A DNA stretch of 64,000 nt, taken from NCBI GenBank assembly GCA_024762925.1, contig JANTGM010000016.1, positions 18,501 to 82,500 of the forward strand, in the 5' to 3' direction. A program made the position numbers and the translations under genes. Under the pieces are notes generated by a model. That model did not search any database. It saw only the letters and a program-made list of their open reading frames with translations, and was not told the origin of the DNA. Position 1 is the stretch's first letter; each line of letters opens with the position of its first letter. Source of the stretch: Kofleriaceae bacterium (GTDB taxonomy: Bacteria; Myxococcota_A; Polyangia; Haliangiales; Haliangiaceae). Positions 39,693 to 48,821 of the stretch are shown piece by piece.

Positions 39693-41346
39693 GCTCGGAT
39701 CCTTGAGTACATTTCTTAGGGGCCAAACAACCCGCCTGTGGCAGCTCGATCTGAAATACTGTGCCCGTTCCAAGCTCGCTGCTGTGCAGTGTAAGGTCCC
39801 CTTCTGCTGCTCGAACAAGGCGTCTGGCGATGGCTAGGCCAAGACCGGTTCCGTCGCTTGAGCCTCGGGTGGTGAAGTTGGATTCAAATAGGAAAGGCTT
39901 ATGCTCCTCAGCGATCCCTGGGCCATCATCATCAACGAAAATGTACGCATAGCCGTCCCGACTCTCAGCGCGCAACTTGATGCGTCCCCCAGACCGACCG
40001 CGATCTTCTTCGATGGCTAGCATGGAATTTCGCATGAGGTTGGTGATGACTTGGATGAGCTCATATCGGTCGACGCACACGACGAGGCCGTGGCTACACT
40101 CTATGTCGGCCAGGATGTTTCGCTTCTTGAAACCATCCTGGAGGATATCGGCCGATTCGCGCAGAAGAGCCTCTACTTCGTGGACCATGGGCGTTCCAGA
40201 CGAGCGAGTCATGCTGCGCATGCCATCTACTATGTGGGTGATTCGATCAATTTCTTTTAGCAAGAAGGCTAGGTCGCCCTGAAGCTCGTTGCTCTGCGAA
40301 TCCAGGCTCCCTAGGAAGAGTTCTATGTTCTCTAGATCTTCGGCGAATAGTGCTTTATGTGGGTCGTCCGCGCAGGGTTCCCGAAATCCCAGGAGCAGCT
40401 TCTCAAAGCCCCCATCTCGGTAGTCGTCCTTCCAGCACGAGAGGATTTCCTGGATGAGGCCTCGCTCTTCTCGGCTTGCTGCCTTGGTGGTTTCGGAAAT
40501 TCGCACAATCCTTCCGTGCATACTGGCTACAGGATTTAGCACCTCATGAGCGGTGCGCCCTGCCATCTCACCAACGGCTGCAAGTCGTGTGGAGCTTAGA
40601 AGCTGCTCTCGGGTCTCGTGAATCGTCTGCAGGTTTGCCTCTAGTTTGCCTTGTTGTTGCGCAAGCTCGATGTCTCTTTGATGAATAGACCGAGTCATGA
40701 CGTTGAGGTGGTGAGCAAGCAAGCGCATCTCAGACGCGCCTACGTCCTGTGGGACGCTGCCCGACAAGTCTCCCCTCTTCACCGCCTTCGTGAATTCCAC
40801 CATAGCGTCTAGTGGCGATACAATCGCTGATGAGAATTTTACCGATACGATGATGGATAGGATCACAAATACGACGGCGGCCAATGCGACAATTCGAATC
40901 CAACTCCGAAGGGTATCGATCGTTGAGGTCGAGTAGGCCAGTTCGATCCGCCCAAGAGGCAATCCTTCAAAAACGACCGTGCGAGCACCAATCGCCAGCC
41001 CCTTCGACTGTCGAACAACGCCATCAGCAGGGCTTAGGGCCTGCTTTGGGCGTGTTCCGTAGGTGTATATGGTGGTGCCGTCGCTGTCTAAGAACTGTAC
41101 GTAGCGTAGCTCTTCGTCTGAAGTAAGCTGGGCCACGGCCTCGGTGAGTGCACCAATATCATTGGTTGCTAGAGCGACGTCAAGCTGTCCCAGGCGCTCA
41201 ATCGACATCGTCGTCTTGCGGCGAAGATTGTCTCGCACTGTTGGCAGAATCGTCGTCTGCAGCAAGACCAAGACCAGAACGGAGAACAGCGAGAAGACTG
41301 CTGTTGTGCCGAGTCCAAAAAGTAGTAACTGTCGTCGCAGCCGCAC
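39679..41346 (-). CDS. Membrane sensor histidine kinase with HAMP domain
   Basis: A 555-residue sensor kinase. Two membrane segments (LLLFGLGTTAVFSLFSVLVL near 8-27 and VALAAVVFVILSIIVSVKFS near 155-175) enclose a ~120-residue periplasmic domain. A HAMP domain follows (SPLDAMVEFTKAVKRGDLSG), then a HisKA domain (EMAGRTAHEVLNPVASMHG, with the phospho-acceptor His) and a HATPase domain (NLMRNSMLAIEED, DDDGPGI, GTGLGLAIARRL). There is an insertion of ~90 residues within the dimerisation region. Starts GTG 41346 overlapping the TAG of the PstS-like gene, so both are translated together. Confidence 0.92.
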   Translation of the reverse strand: MRLRRQLLLFGLGTTAVFSLFSVLVLVLLQTTILPTVRDNLRRKTTMSIERLGQLDVALATNDIGALTEAVAQLTSDEELRYVQFLDSDGTTIYTYGTRPKQALSPADGVVRQSKGLAIGARTVVFEGLPLGRIELAYSTSTIDTLRSWIRIVALAAVVFVILSIIVSVKFSSAIVSPLDAMVEFTKAVKRGDLSGSVPQDVGASEMRLLAHHLNVMTRSIHQRDIELAQQQGKLEANLQTIHETREQLLSSTRLAAVGEMAGRTAHEVLNPVASMHGRIVRISETTKAASREERGLIQEILSCWKDDYRDGGFEKLLLGFREPCADDPHKALFAEDLENIELFLGSLDSQSNELQGDLAFLLKEIDRITHIVDGMRSMTRSSGTPMVHEVEALLRESADILQDGFKKRNILADIECSHGLVVCVDRYELIQVITNLMRNSMLAIEEDRGRSGGRIKLRAESRDGYAYIFVDDDGPGIAEEHKPFLFESNFTTRGSSDGTGLGLAIARRLVRAAEGDLTLHSSELGTGTVFQIELPQAGCLAPKKCTQGSEHAAA

Positions 41347-41828
41347 TAAGGCACCAGCACATAGAGTGGATTGTTTGCGTCGGTGTATGACTTGCCGCTG
41401 ATCGTTATTGCCTTCACCCAGCCAGGCATTCTGTCCGCCCGCATGTATCCGATCGCTCCGGGAAAACGAGCGACGATCTTTGCCACGTGTCGACTGCTGC
41501 TAAGGCTTCGTGGGGCGCCTCGTTCGCCGCGTACCTTTCTGTCGATCCAGTACCTGCCCACTGCACTGGGGGAAAGTCCTAGGACTTTCTTGTCGAATGC
41601 CACGCGCACTTGTGTGCGTGCAGGGCGATTGAAAGGCCTGCGAGATTGTGAGGGATTGTCTCCGTCGAAGGTTCGCCTTAGTTCTCGGAGCGACATCGAG
41701 TCAATCTTGCTGTCTCTTGCTACAACAACTACCAAGGGCACTCGGCGGTCTGCGAGTGCAGCGCGAGTGTCAGTACCGCTAAGAGAGAGAGCAAGACACG
41801 CTGCAATAAGGCTTGAAAACAGTCGCAT
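41346..41828 (-). CDS. Short PstS-like periplasmic binding protein
   Basis: A 160-residue protein with a signal peptide (SSLIAACLALSLSG). It resembles one lobe of a PstS/phosphate-binding-protein-like fold: VVVVARDSKIDSMSLRELRRTF, then VAKIVARFPGAIGYMRAD, the pattern near the ligand cleft. Half the normal SBP length, it probably binds an oxyanion or serves as an adaptor for the downstream sensor kinase rather than an ABC transporter; no permease is present. ATG 41828 overlaps the porin stop (ATGA). Ligand identity is unknown. Confidence 0.75.
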   Translation of the reverse strand: MRLFSSLIAACLALSLSGTDTRAALADRRVPLVVVVARDSKIDSMSLRELRRTFDGDNPSQSRRPFNRPARTQVRVAFDKKVLGLSPSAVGRYWIDRKVRGERGAPRSLSSSRHVAKIVARFPGAIGYMRADRMPGWVKAITISGKSYTDANNPLYVLVP

Positions 41829-43282
41829 CAGAACACCCACGCGATCTGGAGCTCGGTGCCAAAGACCGAATCCGATGGGAGAAAGGAGGTACCATCGTCG
41901 GGTTCGCGAAACTCGAAGCGAAACGCTGTTGCCTTGAGGGTGACCTTGGGCAGCGGACGAAGTGTGATGCCACCTGTGTTCATATGAACATTGACGCCGA
42001 ATCGGTTGCTGGTCGCTGATTCATAGACTCCCCACACCATCGCGTTCTGCCATGGAAGCTCGTAGCCGAGGAGGCCATACCAGCCAAGAGTTGTGGAGTC
42101 GGGTTGTAGTGTCCCGGGCACGGCAAAATGCTGGGGACGTCCCCGCTCCGTGTAGGCGATTTGTTCAGAGACAAGCTCTCCAGCAAAGAGAAGGTTCTTC
42201 CATCGCAGCTTGAGGTCGGCGCTGAGAGTTAGGACATTACTCTCTTCATCGATTCGCGTTTCGACCATGACGTCCTCGACGCTCGTGCCGGTGACCGTCG
42301 CCTCTGGATGGTTGATGGAGCTGCGTCCATAGTTGGAAGCGCCTCCGATCGTGGCCTCGTCGAGCCAGGGCGTTTCGAGTTTGAAGCTCAGTCCGAGAGC
42401 CTTGTTGCCGTCGAGATCGCGGTATTCATCAAATGGTCCCCGCCCGTTGGCTACGGTAGCAAAGTACTTCAGTCGGTATTCGCCAGTGCGGTACTCGCCA
42501 TGCAACTGGATTCCTGTTTGCGCACTGGGCATGAGGTCCAAACCAATGATGAAGGGTTTTCGTGTTCCGATGAGAGTGGGCGACCCATGATCGATGTTCC
42601 AGATTCCGTAGGGGGTTAGCCAACGTCCGAAGCGAACTTGGAGGTACTCACTGTAGCGATACTCGAGCCAGGCTCGTTCGATGATGATTCCGCCGACCCG
42701 CACCGTATCAGCTGGGTCCGCATCGTCACGAAAGGTCGTGTTCTGTCTTTCCATCTCGATGCCAAAACCATCGCGCTGCGCCCCGTTGGGGAAGAAAGAA
42801 AACCTCACCTCGGTCAGAGAGCTCCACTTGGTTGAGATGTTGGCACGGACATAGAGGTTGAGATTGCCCACAAGGAACGTGCTGTTGTCTTGTAGATTGA
42901 GAGCCCATGGGCTGTCTGCTGGGAAGAACAGGTTGCGATACATGGTGTCTGCGAAGCCATAGATTTGCAATGCGTCGTTTTCCATGTCGATGTGGGATGT
43001 GTCGTCTAAGAATTCTTCTAGGTCGTAGTCTTCCTCGCTGTCAGAAAGGGGACTCGCGCCCGATTCGGCATTCACATATTCGGACTCGAGCTCTTCTGGC
43101 AGAGCTGGTTTGTCAAGAGTGGTGGGCCCGGTTGGTTTCTCTGGTGGTGATGGTTTGTCAAGAAGGGGCGCTCCTGTCGGTTCTTCTGGCAGGTTGGGAG
43201 CCTCGGGTTGCGCCAACGCCTCGGAAGCGCCCCCGAAGAGGGCGAGCAAGGCGAACAGGAACCTCAGAACTATACGGGGCAT
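41828..43282 (-). CDS. Outer-membrane porin with Pro-rich N-terminal repeats
   Basis: A 484-residue protein with a signal peptide (FALLALFGGASEALA). After it come Pro-rich repeats, roughly LPEEPTGAPLLDKP, PPEKPTGPTTLDKP and LPEEL, then an acidic linker. From ~105 to the end is an alternating beta-barrel pattern (YGFADTMYRNLFF, LYVRANISTKWSSLTEVRFSF, EYLQVRFGRWLTPYG), ending in a terminal Phe, the outer-membrane insertion signature. It resembles phosphate-selective (OprO/P-like) or general trimeric porins. The start overlaps the preceding Cys-rich gene; GAGGGACA before ATG 43282 supplies a ribosome-binding site. Confidence 0.88.
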   Translation of the reverse strand: MPRIVLRFLFALLALFGGASEALAQPEAPNLPEEPTGAPLLDKPSPPEKPTGPTTLDKPALPEELESEYVNAESGASPLSDSEEDYDLEEFLDDTSHIDMENDALQIYGFADTMYRNLFFPADSPWALNLQDNSTFLVGNLNLYVRANISTKWSSLTEVRFSFFPNGAQRDGFGIEMERQNTTFRDDADPADTVRVGGIIIERAWLEYRYSEYLQVRFGRWLTPYGIWNIDHGSPTLIGTRKPFIIGLDLMPSAQTGIQLHGEYRTGEYRLKYFATVANGRGPFDEYRDLDGNKALGLSFKLETPWLDEATIGGASNYGRSSINHPEATVTGTSVEDVMVETRIDEESNVLTLSADLKLRWKNLLFAGELVSEQIAYTERGRPQHFAVPGTLQPDSTTLGWYGLLGYELPWQNAMVWGVYESATSNRFGVNVHMNTGGITLRPLPKVTLKATAFRFEFREPDDGTSFLPSDSVFGTELQIAWVF

Positions 43283-43825
43283 TGTCCCTCAGGAACGCAG
43301 AGGGTGTCTTCAAAACCCAGACTGGTGAGGTCACAGCACTCCCAGCCTTCGAAACACGTTCCAACATCGCACCCCTGGACCAGGCACTGTCGGGCAATCA
43401 TCGTTTCGCAGTAGGTTGCCTCGCCAGTGGCACAGTCCTCGGAGGTTAAGCATTCTTGTCCTTGTCCCACCGGTGGCCGCTGGCAGTACGAAGTGACGTC
43501 GAGGAGATTGCATGCGTACTCGGAATCGCAATCGTCGCTAGACTCACAGGCACTCTGGGTGCCCAAAATCGCTGCTGGCACAGAAGGAATAGGTCGAATC
43601 TGCGCATGGCAAGTCCTCGGAGCACTCGACTCCAAGTCCGGCCGGCACGCTTACTTGAGGAGTGCAATCTCGCCCTTCGGATAGGACAGTGCCTTCCTTA
43701 CACTCGCAAACCCCCATCTCATTGAGCAGCTGGTCCTCACCACAGCGGTCATCACTGTCCACAATGCATGCAACGGAGAGCAGTAGGGGCAACCACAGAA
43801 GTCTGGTTTGGAGTTGAAACCACAT
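43270..43825 (-). pseudogene. Cys-rich lipoprotein gene interrupted by a frameshift
   Basis: The frame from ATG 43825 gives a lipoprotein signal (LLWLPLLLSVAC) and a Cys-rich start (CGEDQLLNEMGVCECKEG), and stops at TGA 43544-43546. A second frame shifted by one base continues the same Cys-rich pattern (CESSDDCDSEYACN, CLTSEDCATGEATYC, CLVQGCDVGTCFEGWECC) to 43270. The two halves fit as one ~185-residue protein if one base is lost near 43546-43570. It is either a real frameshift mutation, a recoding site or a sequencing error. Its end overlaps the porin start, so it heads the operon. Confidence 0.7.
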
Positions 43826-43897
43826 GATTCAACTCAAACATCGGCGTGGCGACTGAGAACTTGAGCAGACGGTGTTCGTTCTTAGGTCGCCGGATGC

Positions 43898-45415
43898 CTA
43901 GCAGTTGATATCCGGGAATAGCGGCGTCACCAGATACATCTTTGCTGCCTCACAAGCGCGATCTCTTCTGCGCTCCTCCAAAGCATCCCGAGTGGTTGTA
44001 TCCAGTGCGTCCTGCATTTGTGCACCGAGTTGAGCAGCCGACACCTCATAGGGCGCGAGGTTGTCGAAGCTGGCAGCATCAGCGTCAGGGATCGAGAAGA
44101 CCATCGCAGCAACGGGTGCTAGGGCAGTGCGCTCTCCTGCTACCTCCAGTGTCATGATTTCATCGAGCACGACGGGTAAGAGATCCGCATTCATGGCGCC
44201 TTCCGGGAGGGCGGCAATGGAAGCGTCGAGTGCTCCGCTGGCAATGCGAACCACAGCGTCGTCAAAGAGTCCGCAACGGAACTCACTTCCCACTGGGCGC
44301 TTCCAATCGAGGCTTCGCACCTGTAGCACTTGCAGCGGAGTCAGTGTTTGACGTGCCACAAGTGCAAGCTCGGCACGGAGGCTTGATTCCCCTCGAACTG
44401 CCATGAGCGTTAGGTTCGCATCGTCTCCAGAGGCAGGAGTGATCCGCACTGTGTCTTGGCGCACAAACTCCAACGACTCACCAACATCGAGGGCAATCAG
44501 AAGTTCTCTTACGCTATCGTCGATCACTGCAGAGCTTCGGAATTCTCCGCTTCCGTGAATCTCTGAGACATAGTTGGCCTGCTCATCGCAGAAGAGCGGT
44601 TGCAGCAGGGAGAGTGCCTTGGAAACCTCGGCTGGTTGGTGGCGCACCTGCACACGGGCACCAGTCACCCGATCAATTCCCGCACGGATGATTGGCTCAA
44701 AGTTGGAGGCTGAGTCGAGAAGCCCAGAAGCGCTGACTTTTGCGAAGACATCGCCCGATGCACTGGCACTTGGGAGGAACTCGTCAAAAACGTGCGACCG
44801 AAATCCTGGTTCAGCATTCCACTGTGACCAGGGATTTGTCATCTCATTCATGAGAGGCTGCCAGGTGCCTAGCTCTCGTGGTCCTGCGTGACAGGCGAGA
44901 CAGTAAGCGGGTTGCACGTTCACACTCATGCCACCATCGGGGCGAGGTGCGGTTGCATATCGTCGATACTCGCCAGCGTCCTCATCCCATGCAGTCATGT
45001 GCACGATGCGAGGTTCGAAATCCTTGTTACTGGCCAGCTCTGGTAGAAGCAGAAAGAATTCACTGGCTCGCGTGGGTGCATCAGCGCAGTGGTTGAAGAT
45101 GGTCTTTGGATTGAGTGCCTCGTTGGAGAGCACCATGAAGCTTTTTTGCCGCTCTGGCTCGCAGCCAAGCACAGCACTCATACCTGTGAGAATGTCTTCA
45201 TAGTCACCAACGAGGCTGCCGTCATCTTGGACTTCAGCTCGGAGAAACTCGGAGATGGGATCAGAAAAACCCGCAACGGCTTCGAGAAGCTCATCGCGGG
45301 TTTCTGCAGCGTTGCAACGATCGTCGTTGCAGTTTTGGGCGCTATTGCCTCCGCAGCTCGCAGCAAGTGCAGCGAGTGCGAGTAGACTCGTTCCTAAGGT
45401 GCTCCTTATGAACAT
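43898..45415 (-). CDS. CxxCH lipoprotein (paralogue 1), coupled to paralogue 2
   Basis: A 505-residue lipoprotein (signal SLLALAALAASC). After the lipobox is a short Cys motif, CNDDRCNA. A single haem-type motif CLACH is in QPAYCLACHAGPRELGTWQP, followed by PLMNEMTNPWSQWNAEPGFRSH, shared with the gene at 49119. The rest is mostly helical with scattered Cys (FCDEQ, EFRCGLF). One CxxCH suggests one c-type haem or a di-haem/Cys site of unknown use. ATG 45415 is inside the stop region of the upstream paralogue, so the two are translationally coupled. Confidence 0.85.
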   Translation of the reverse strand: MFIRSTLGTSLLALAALAASCGGNSAQNCNDDRCNAAETRDELLEAVAGFSDPISEFLRAEVQDDGSLVGDYEDILTGMSAVLGCEPERQKSFMVLSNEALNPKTIFNHCADAPTRASEFFLLLPELASNKDFEPRIVHMTAWDEDAGEYRRYATAPRPDGGMSVNVQPAYCLACHAGPRELGTWQPLMNEMTNPWSQWNAEPGFRSHVFDEFLPSASASGDVFAKVSASGLLDSASNFEPIIRAGIDRVTGARVQVRHQPAEVSKALSLLQPLFCDEQANYVSEIHGSGEFRSSAVIDDSVRELLIALDVGESLEFVRQDTVRITPASGDDANLTLMAVRGESSLRAELALVARQTLTPLQVLQVRSLDWKRPVGSEFRCGLFDDAVVRIASGALDASIAALPEGAMNADLLPVVLDEIMTLEVAGERTALAPVAAMVFSIPDADAASFDNLAPYEVSAAQLGAQMQDALDTTTRDALEERRRDRACEAAKMYLVTPLFPDINC

Positions 45416-47229
45416 TCCTGGTTGCAAACGGTTTCCACTTGCTCAACACAGAGGTTGTCCCAAGTGTTGTTGCAGCAGAATGCATCTGCTTCACAGATTT
45501 GCGCAGCACAGGTGTCTGGGCAGTTGCTCGTGGTGAGCGCTTCACCTTCTTCGCAAATGTCGTGAGGACATGCAGAAGGCTCAGGGTCGGGCTCGGGCTC
45601 AGGCTCAGGGTCGGTGACAGCTGCTGTGACTGCTGTGAAGTCAGTCGTCACGTTGCAATCGATTGGGCTGAGGCGAGAGTTCTGTGCAACTGAGAGGTTG
45701 TCGGTAGGCATCGTCTGAGGGAACTCAAAGACGCGAAGGTTTCCGGCGATTGCTCGGTTCAGCGAGGTGATTTGCAGAGCGTTTTGCACAAGAGCTTCCG
45801 AGCCAAGGTCGGTACAAGCAGTTGTGTAGGCATCTACTACATCATCATGGCCACCATCGGTGAGCAGGTTGTTCTTCAGCTCAGCTTCTGGAGTACCAGC
45901 AGTGGGGTTGCCGAGGTTGTCGAGGAAGCCCTTGCGAATGCTGTCAGCGTTTTGGTCAGCCGAAGCGAGGATTGGGGCGAACTCGAGAAGGTCACAGCGA
46001 TCTTCTGAGAAGATTGGGCGAGTGAAGTCAACAAGTAGAACATCTTTGATGAATTCATCATCAATGAGGCCAGCAGCCTTGAGCTTGTCTACATAGTCGT
46101 TGTCAGCGTGGGCTCGCTCTAGGAAGACGTAGTCAAAGACTGTGTCAATTGCGCCGGGAATGCCCTGGATGCGCTGGCCGTTTGCCTTGATGGCTGCATC
46201 GTAATCAGCAAAGTCGATGCTGATGCTGCCAAAGCCCTTAAGGTGTGGGTCGAGAAGCGAATCAAATGGGATGCGGCTCATCTCGCTGCCGCCTTCGCCA
46301 CCTTCAACGGGGCTTTCAAAGTCGGCGCCGTTGTCAATGTTTACTTCAACAGTGCAGAAAAGAGGACGAAGTGCCTCTTTCAGAGAAGAGTTCTCACGAA
46401 GGCCTTTGAGACGAGTCTCATTCCAGGCTCGATTGCCTGCTTTCACTACGCCCTCAAACTCAGAGCCAGTTGCGCGGCTTCCTAGGTCTGCGTGTGCATC
46501 AATGAGCTCACGCGCACCAGGAGTGTCCATGTGGCCTTCCCAGTGAATCCAAGGAGTATCGAGCTCTTTCATGATGAGGCCACCACCTGTGTGGCAAGCT
46601 GCACAGCGTCGAACCGTGCCCTGTGCGCCCTTGGCCATATCGTGGGAGTTGCCGAAGAAGTGAAGCTCACGGCCATCGGTCTCGTAGTAGTTGAAGACGC
46701 CAGCAGTCTTGTCAAAGGCCATGACCTCGACTCCGGATGGAAGTGATGATGCACCAGCACGAATGCCGAAGAGCGAGAAAACCAATTCATGTGTCTCGCG
46801 ACCGTTGCAGCGACGCGATGTCACCAACCGGTAGCTTGTTGGCTCACCGGCTGCCTGTGCGGTTTCGGAAACAGCCCGAGTGCTGATACCGGACTCTTCA
46901 TCAGGACAACCTTCGGTGTCGTTTGCACGAAGCTTGGCCATGATGTCTTGGAAGGTGACCGGACAGTCTTCGCCTGTGTTGAAGACGAAGTCCGCTAGAG
47001 GATCGTGAAGACGTCCTGAAAGCTTTCTGTGGTTGCGTCCACTTTCATCGATCATGATGCCATCGCAGGGACTGTCGGGTACCTCGGAATCGGGGAGGTC
47101 GAGGTCATCGCATTTGTCGCCACGGCAGCTTGCGTCTGCGTTGGTGTTGCCATCGTCGCTAGAGCAGCCAATGCCAAATGCCAGAGTGAGGGGGAGGGTG
47201 GTGAGGAGGATGTTTTTTAGTCGTTTCAT
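45406..47229 (-). CDS. CxxCH lipoprotein (paralogue 2) with Cys-rich C-terminal module
   Basis: A 607-residue lipoprotein (LLTTLPLTLAFGIGC). It carries CRGDKCDD after the signal and a CxxCH motif CAACH in RRCAACHTGGGL. Downstream are helical segments and LEFAPILASADQNADS. A Glu/Pro-rich spacer (EPEPEPDPEP) leads to a Cys-rich C-terminal module: CPHDICEEGE, CPDTCAAQICE, DAFCCNNTWDNLCVEQV. The CC-x3-W-D-x2-C pattern recurs in secreted proteins of Myxococcota and Planctomycetes. ATG 47229 is the likely start; a TTG at 47256 adds nine residues. Cotranscribed with 43898-45415. Confidence 0.85.
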   Translation of the reverse strand: MKRLKNILLTTLPLTLAFGIGCSSDDGNTNADASCRGDKCDDLDLPDSEVPDSPCDGIMIDESGRNHRKLSGRLHDPLADFVFNTGEDCPVTFQDIMAKLRANDTEGCPDEESGISTRAVSETAQAAGEPTSYRLVTSRRCNGRETHELVFSLFGIRAGASSLPSGVEVMAFDKTAGVFNYYETDGRELHFFGNSHDMAKGAQGTVRRCAACHTGGGLIMKELDTPWIHWEGHMDTPGARELIDAHADLGSRATGSEFEGVVKAGNRAWNETRLKGLRENSSLKEALRPLFCTVEVNIDNGADFESPVEGGEGGSEMSRIPFDSLLDPHLKGFGSISIDFADYDAAIKANGQRIQGIPGAIDTVFDYVFLERAHADNDYVDKLKAAGLIDDEFIKDVLLVDFTRPIFSEDRCDLLEFAPILASADQNADSIRKGFLDNLGNPTAGTPEAELKNNLLTDGGHDDVVDAYTTACTDLGSEALVQNALQITSLNRAIAGNLRVFEFPQTMPTDNLSVAQNSRLSPIDCNVTTDFTAVTAAVTDPEPEPEPDPEPSACPHDICEEGEALTTSNCPDTCAAQICEADAFCCNNTWDNLCVEQVETVCNQECS

Positions 47230-47681
47230 AAAAAGGTATTTCCGCGCTTTGAGCAAAGGTCCGAGGCGCGCTCAGTTATGACCAGTAGAGCAACTGGTGT
47301 GCCATCATCGCCAAAACGCGCAAAGTTGACACCTTCTTTTGGCGTCTTTCTGGATCCAACCACTTAGACGCGCTGCGGCGAAGCGCGAGGTGCACCACTG
47401 GCGAATCAAGTAGCCGGTTGTCTGAGACAGGCGAAAAATGAGGGGGGCAATTGTCCCCGCCCTTGTCACGAGAGCAGGGTCTGATACCCACGGTATCTTG
47501 TGCATGGAGCTTGTACTTCGTCCCAACGATCGGCTTCCCACTGAGATGCAGGGCAGGCATAGAGCGATTTGTGGGAGTTCATCTCCTTACTGAACCAAGG
47601 CTGAGCACCTCATCGTCGGCGGCCATGCCATCGCCTTTCACGGACTCCCCAATCTTCCCTCGCCAGAGAACGCAAAGCGCC
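47230..47681 (-). other. 452-bp intergenic region
   Basis: No gene seen. A minus frame at 47276-47560 has no recognisable features. It probably carries the promoter of the CxxCH operon and the end of the gene at 47682; I could not identify a clear -35/-10 pair. Confidence 0.4.
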
Positions 47682-48821
47682 TCAGTCGCGATCAGCCGCT
47701 GTGCTTGGCTCCAGCACCCATGGCGTGTCGCTACAGGTATCGGCGTAGGGGCTGCTAGACGCGGAAGGATCGCAGGAGATGCTCTCAGCTGGTGGGAGCG
47801 GCACGTGAACCACAACATTGTCCGCATATTTCTGCATGCAGAAGCCCTTAAGATCGTAGGCGCCACGAATGACTTCGGCGGCGCTCAGGTCACAGGTCAC
47901 GAGGGTATCGCTTCCCTCGCCCTCATCTAGGTATTGGCAACCAGCGGGCAAGCCAAAGGGATCGGACCAAGTGCCAAGTGGGAAGCCCAAGCGGTTCCAA
48001 GGTGAGATGTACTCGGCCACATCAAGCTCTGGGTCAACCGGGGCACAGCCACACTCCGCCAGTCTCACAGATGCAGAACAGACGGTCGTATCAGACTTGC
48101 GATATGCGGTTTCATTGATGCGCTGATTGAGCATGCAGCTTCGGAAGAAGTCATCGTGCATTGGATCATTGGCAACAGCAAAATCGCCGGCTGTCGGTTT
48201 GCCAGTACTACAGTCCTCCACAAGAACTTGAGCAGCTTCGGCGGAGTTCACCCCAAATTTCATTCGATAGATTTCTTCTTCAACGGGAAGGCCGAAGACC
48301 GTTGGGCATCGCCCCTCTTCCGGGTCTGCGCAGGCTGCAACTGGCCCCTCGATGTCACTATTCCACGAGGTAAAGATGCACTGTCCAACAATTGCGGATT
48401 CATCTGATTCAAGCGCTACAAGCTCGTCGAAGCTCAGTTCTAAGCGTTCTTCTGTTGTTCCATACGTGTAGTCTTCGCCCAGATTTCGCCCAAGGACGAT
48501 TGGGGCATCGTCAGGGGCGTCGGTAGGAAGCTGCACCATCGCAAAGTACTCACAGTACTCTTGCCCGCGATCGGAGCTTGTCACACCAGCAACATCGGCA
48601 CACGACCAGCGAAGACTATCAGGTTGGTAGGCATACTGGTTTTCGTCAAATGCATCGAGTCGTCGTTGCACGCAGAGGTTTTCTGCAGGGCCTTCTGGAA
48701 TGTCACACTTGAACGAGTCGAGGCAGTCATCCGTTCCGTCCTGCTCTGAGCCACAGCCAACCGCAGCGAGCGCGATGCCGCCAAAGGCGAGGGTGCGAAT
48801 GATGGTTGCTGCTCTCATCAT
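47682..48821 (-). CDS. Cys-rich secreted lipoprotein without CxxCH
   Basis: A 379-residue lipoprotein (signal IIRTLAFGGIALAAVGC). It shares the post-signal pattern of its neighbours, CLDSFKCD, then carries about 16 Cys scattered in the mature protein (RWSCADVAG, QEYCEYFAM, ECGCAPVDPELD, GFCMQKYAD). No haem motif. It contains LFDEL-like helices and Asp/Glu-rich loops. Function unknown; the same N-terminal motif links it to the CxxCH set. ATG 48821 or 48818 is the start, with TAGG upstream. Confidence 0.82.
   Translation of the reverse strand: MMRAATIIRTLAFGGIALAAVGCGSEQDGTDDCLDSFKCDIPEGPAENLCVQRRLDAFDENQYAYQPDSLRWSCADVAGVTSSDRGQEYCEYFAMVQLPTDAPDDAPIVLGRNLGEDYTYGTTEERLELSFDELVALESDESAIVGQCIFTSWNSDIEGPVAACADPEEGRCPTVFGLPVEEEIYRMKFGVNSAEAAQVLVEDCSTGKPTAGDFAVANDPMHDDFFRSCMLNQRINETAYRKSDTTVCSASVRLAECGCAPVDPELDVAEYISPWNRLGFPLGTWSDPFGLPAGCQYLDEGEGSDTLVTCDLSAAEVIRGAYDLKGFCMQKYADNVVVHVPLPPAESISCDPSASSSPYADTCSDTPWVLEPSTAADRD

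Noticed and set aside
43544..43549. prfB-like programmed +1 frameshift (CTG TGA)
   Set aside because: The CTG codon would slip to TGT with poor pairing, and no upstream ribosome-binding-like element is seen; a mutation or error is simpler.
47276..47560. 94-residue minus-strand open frame
   Set aside because: No domain, no ribosome-binding site, position between lipoprotein genes; composition not protein-like.
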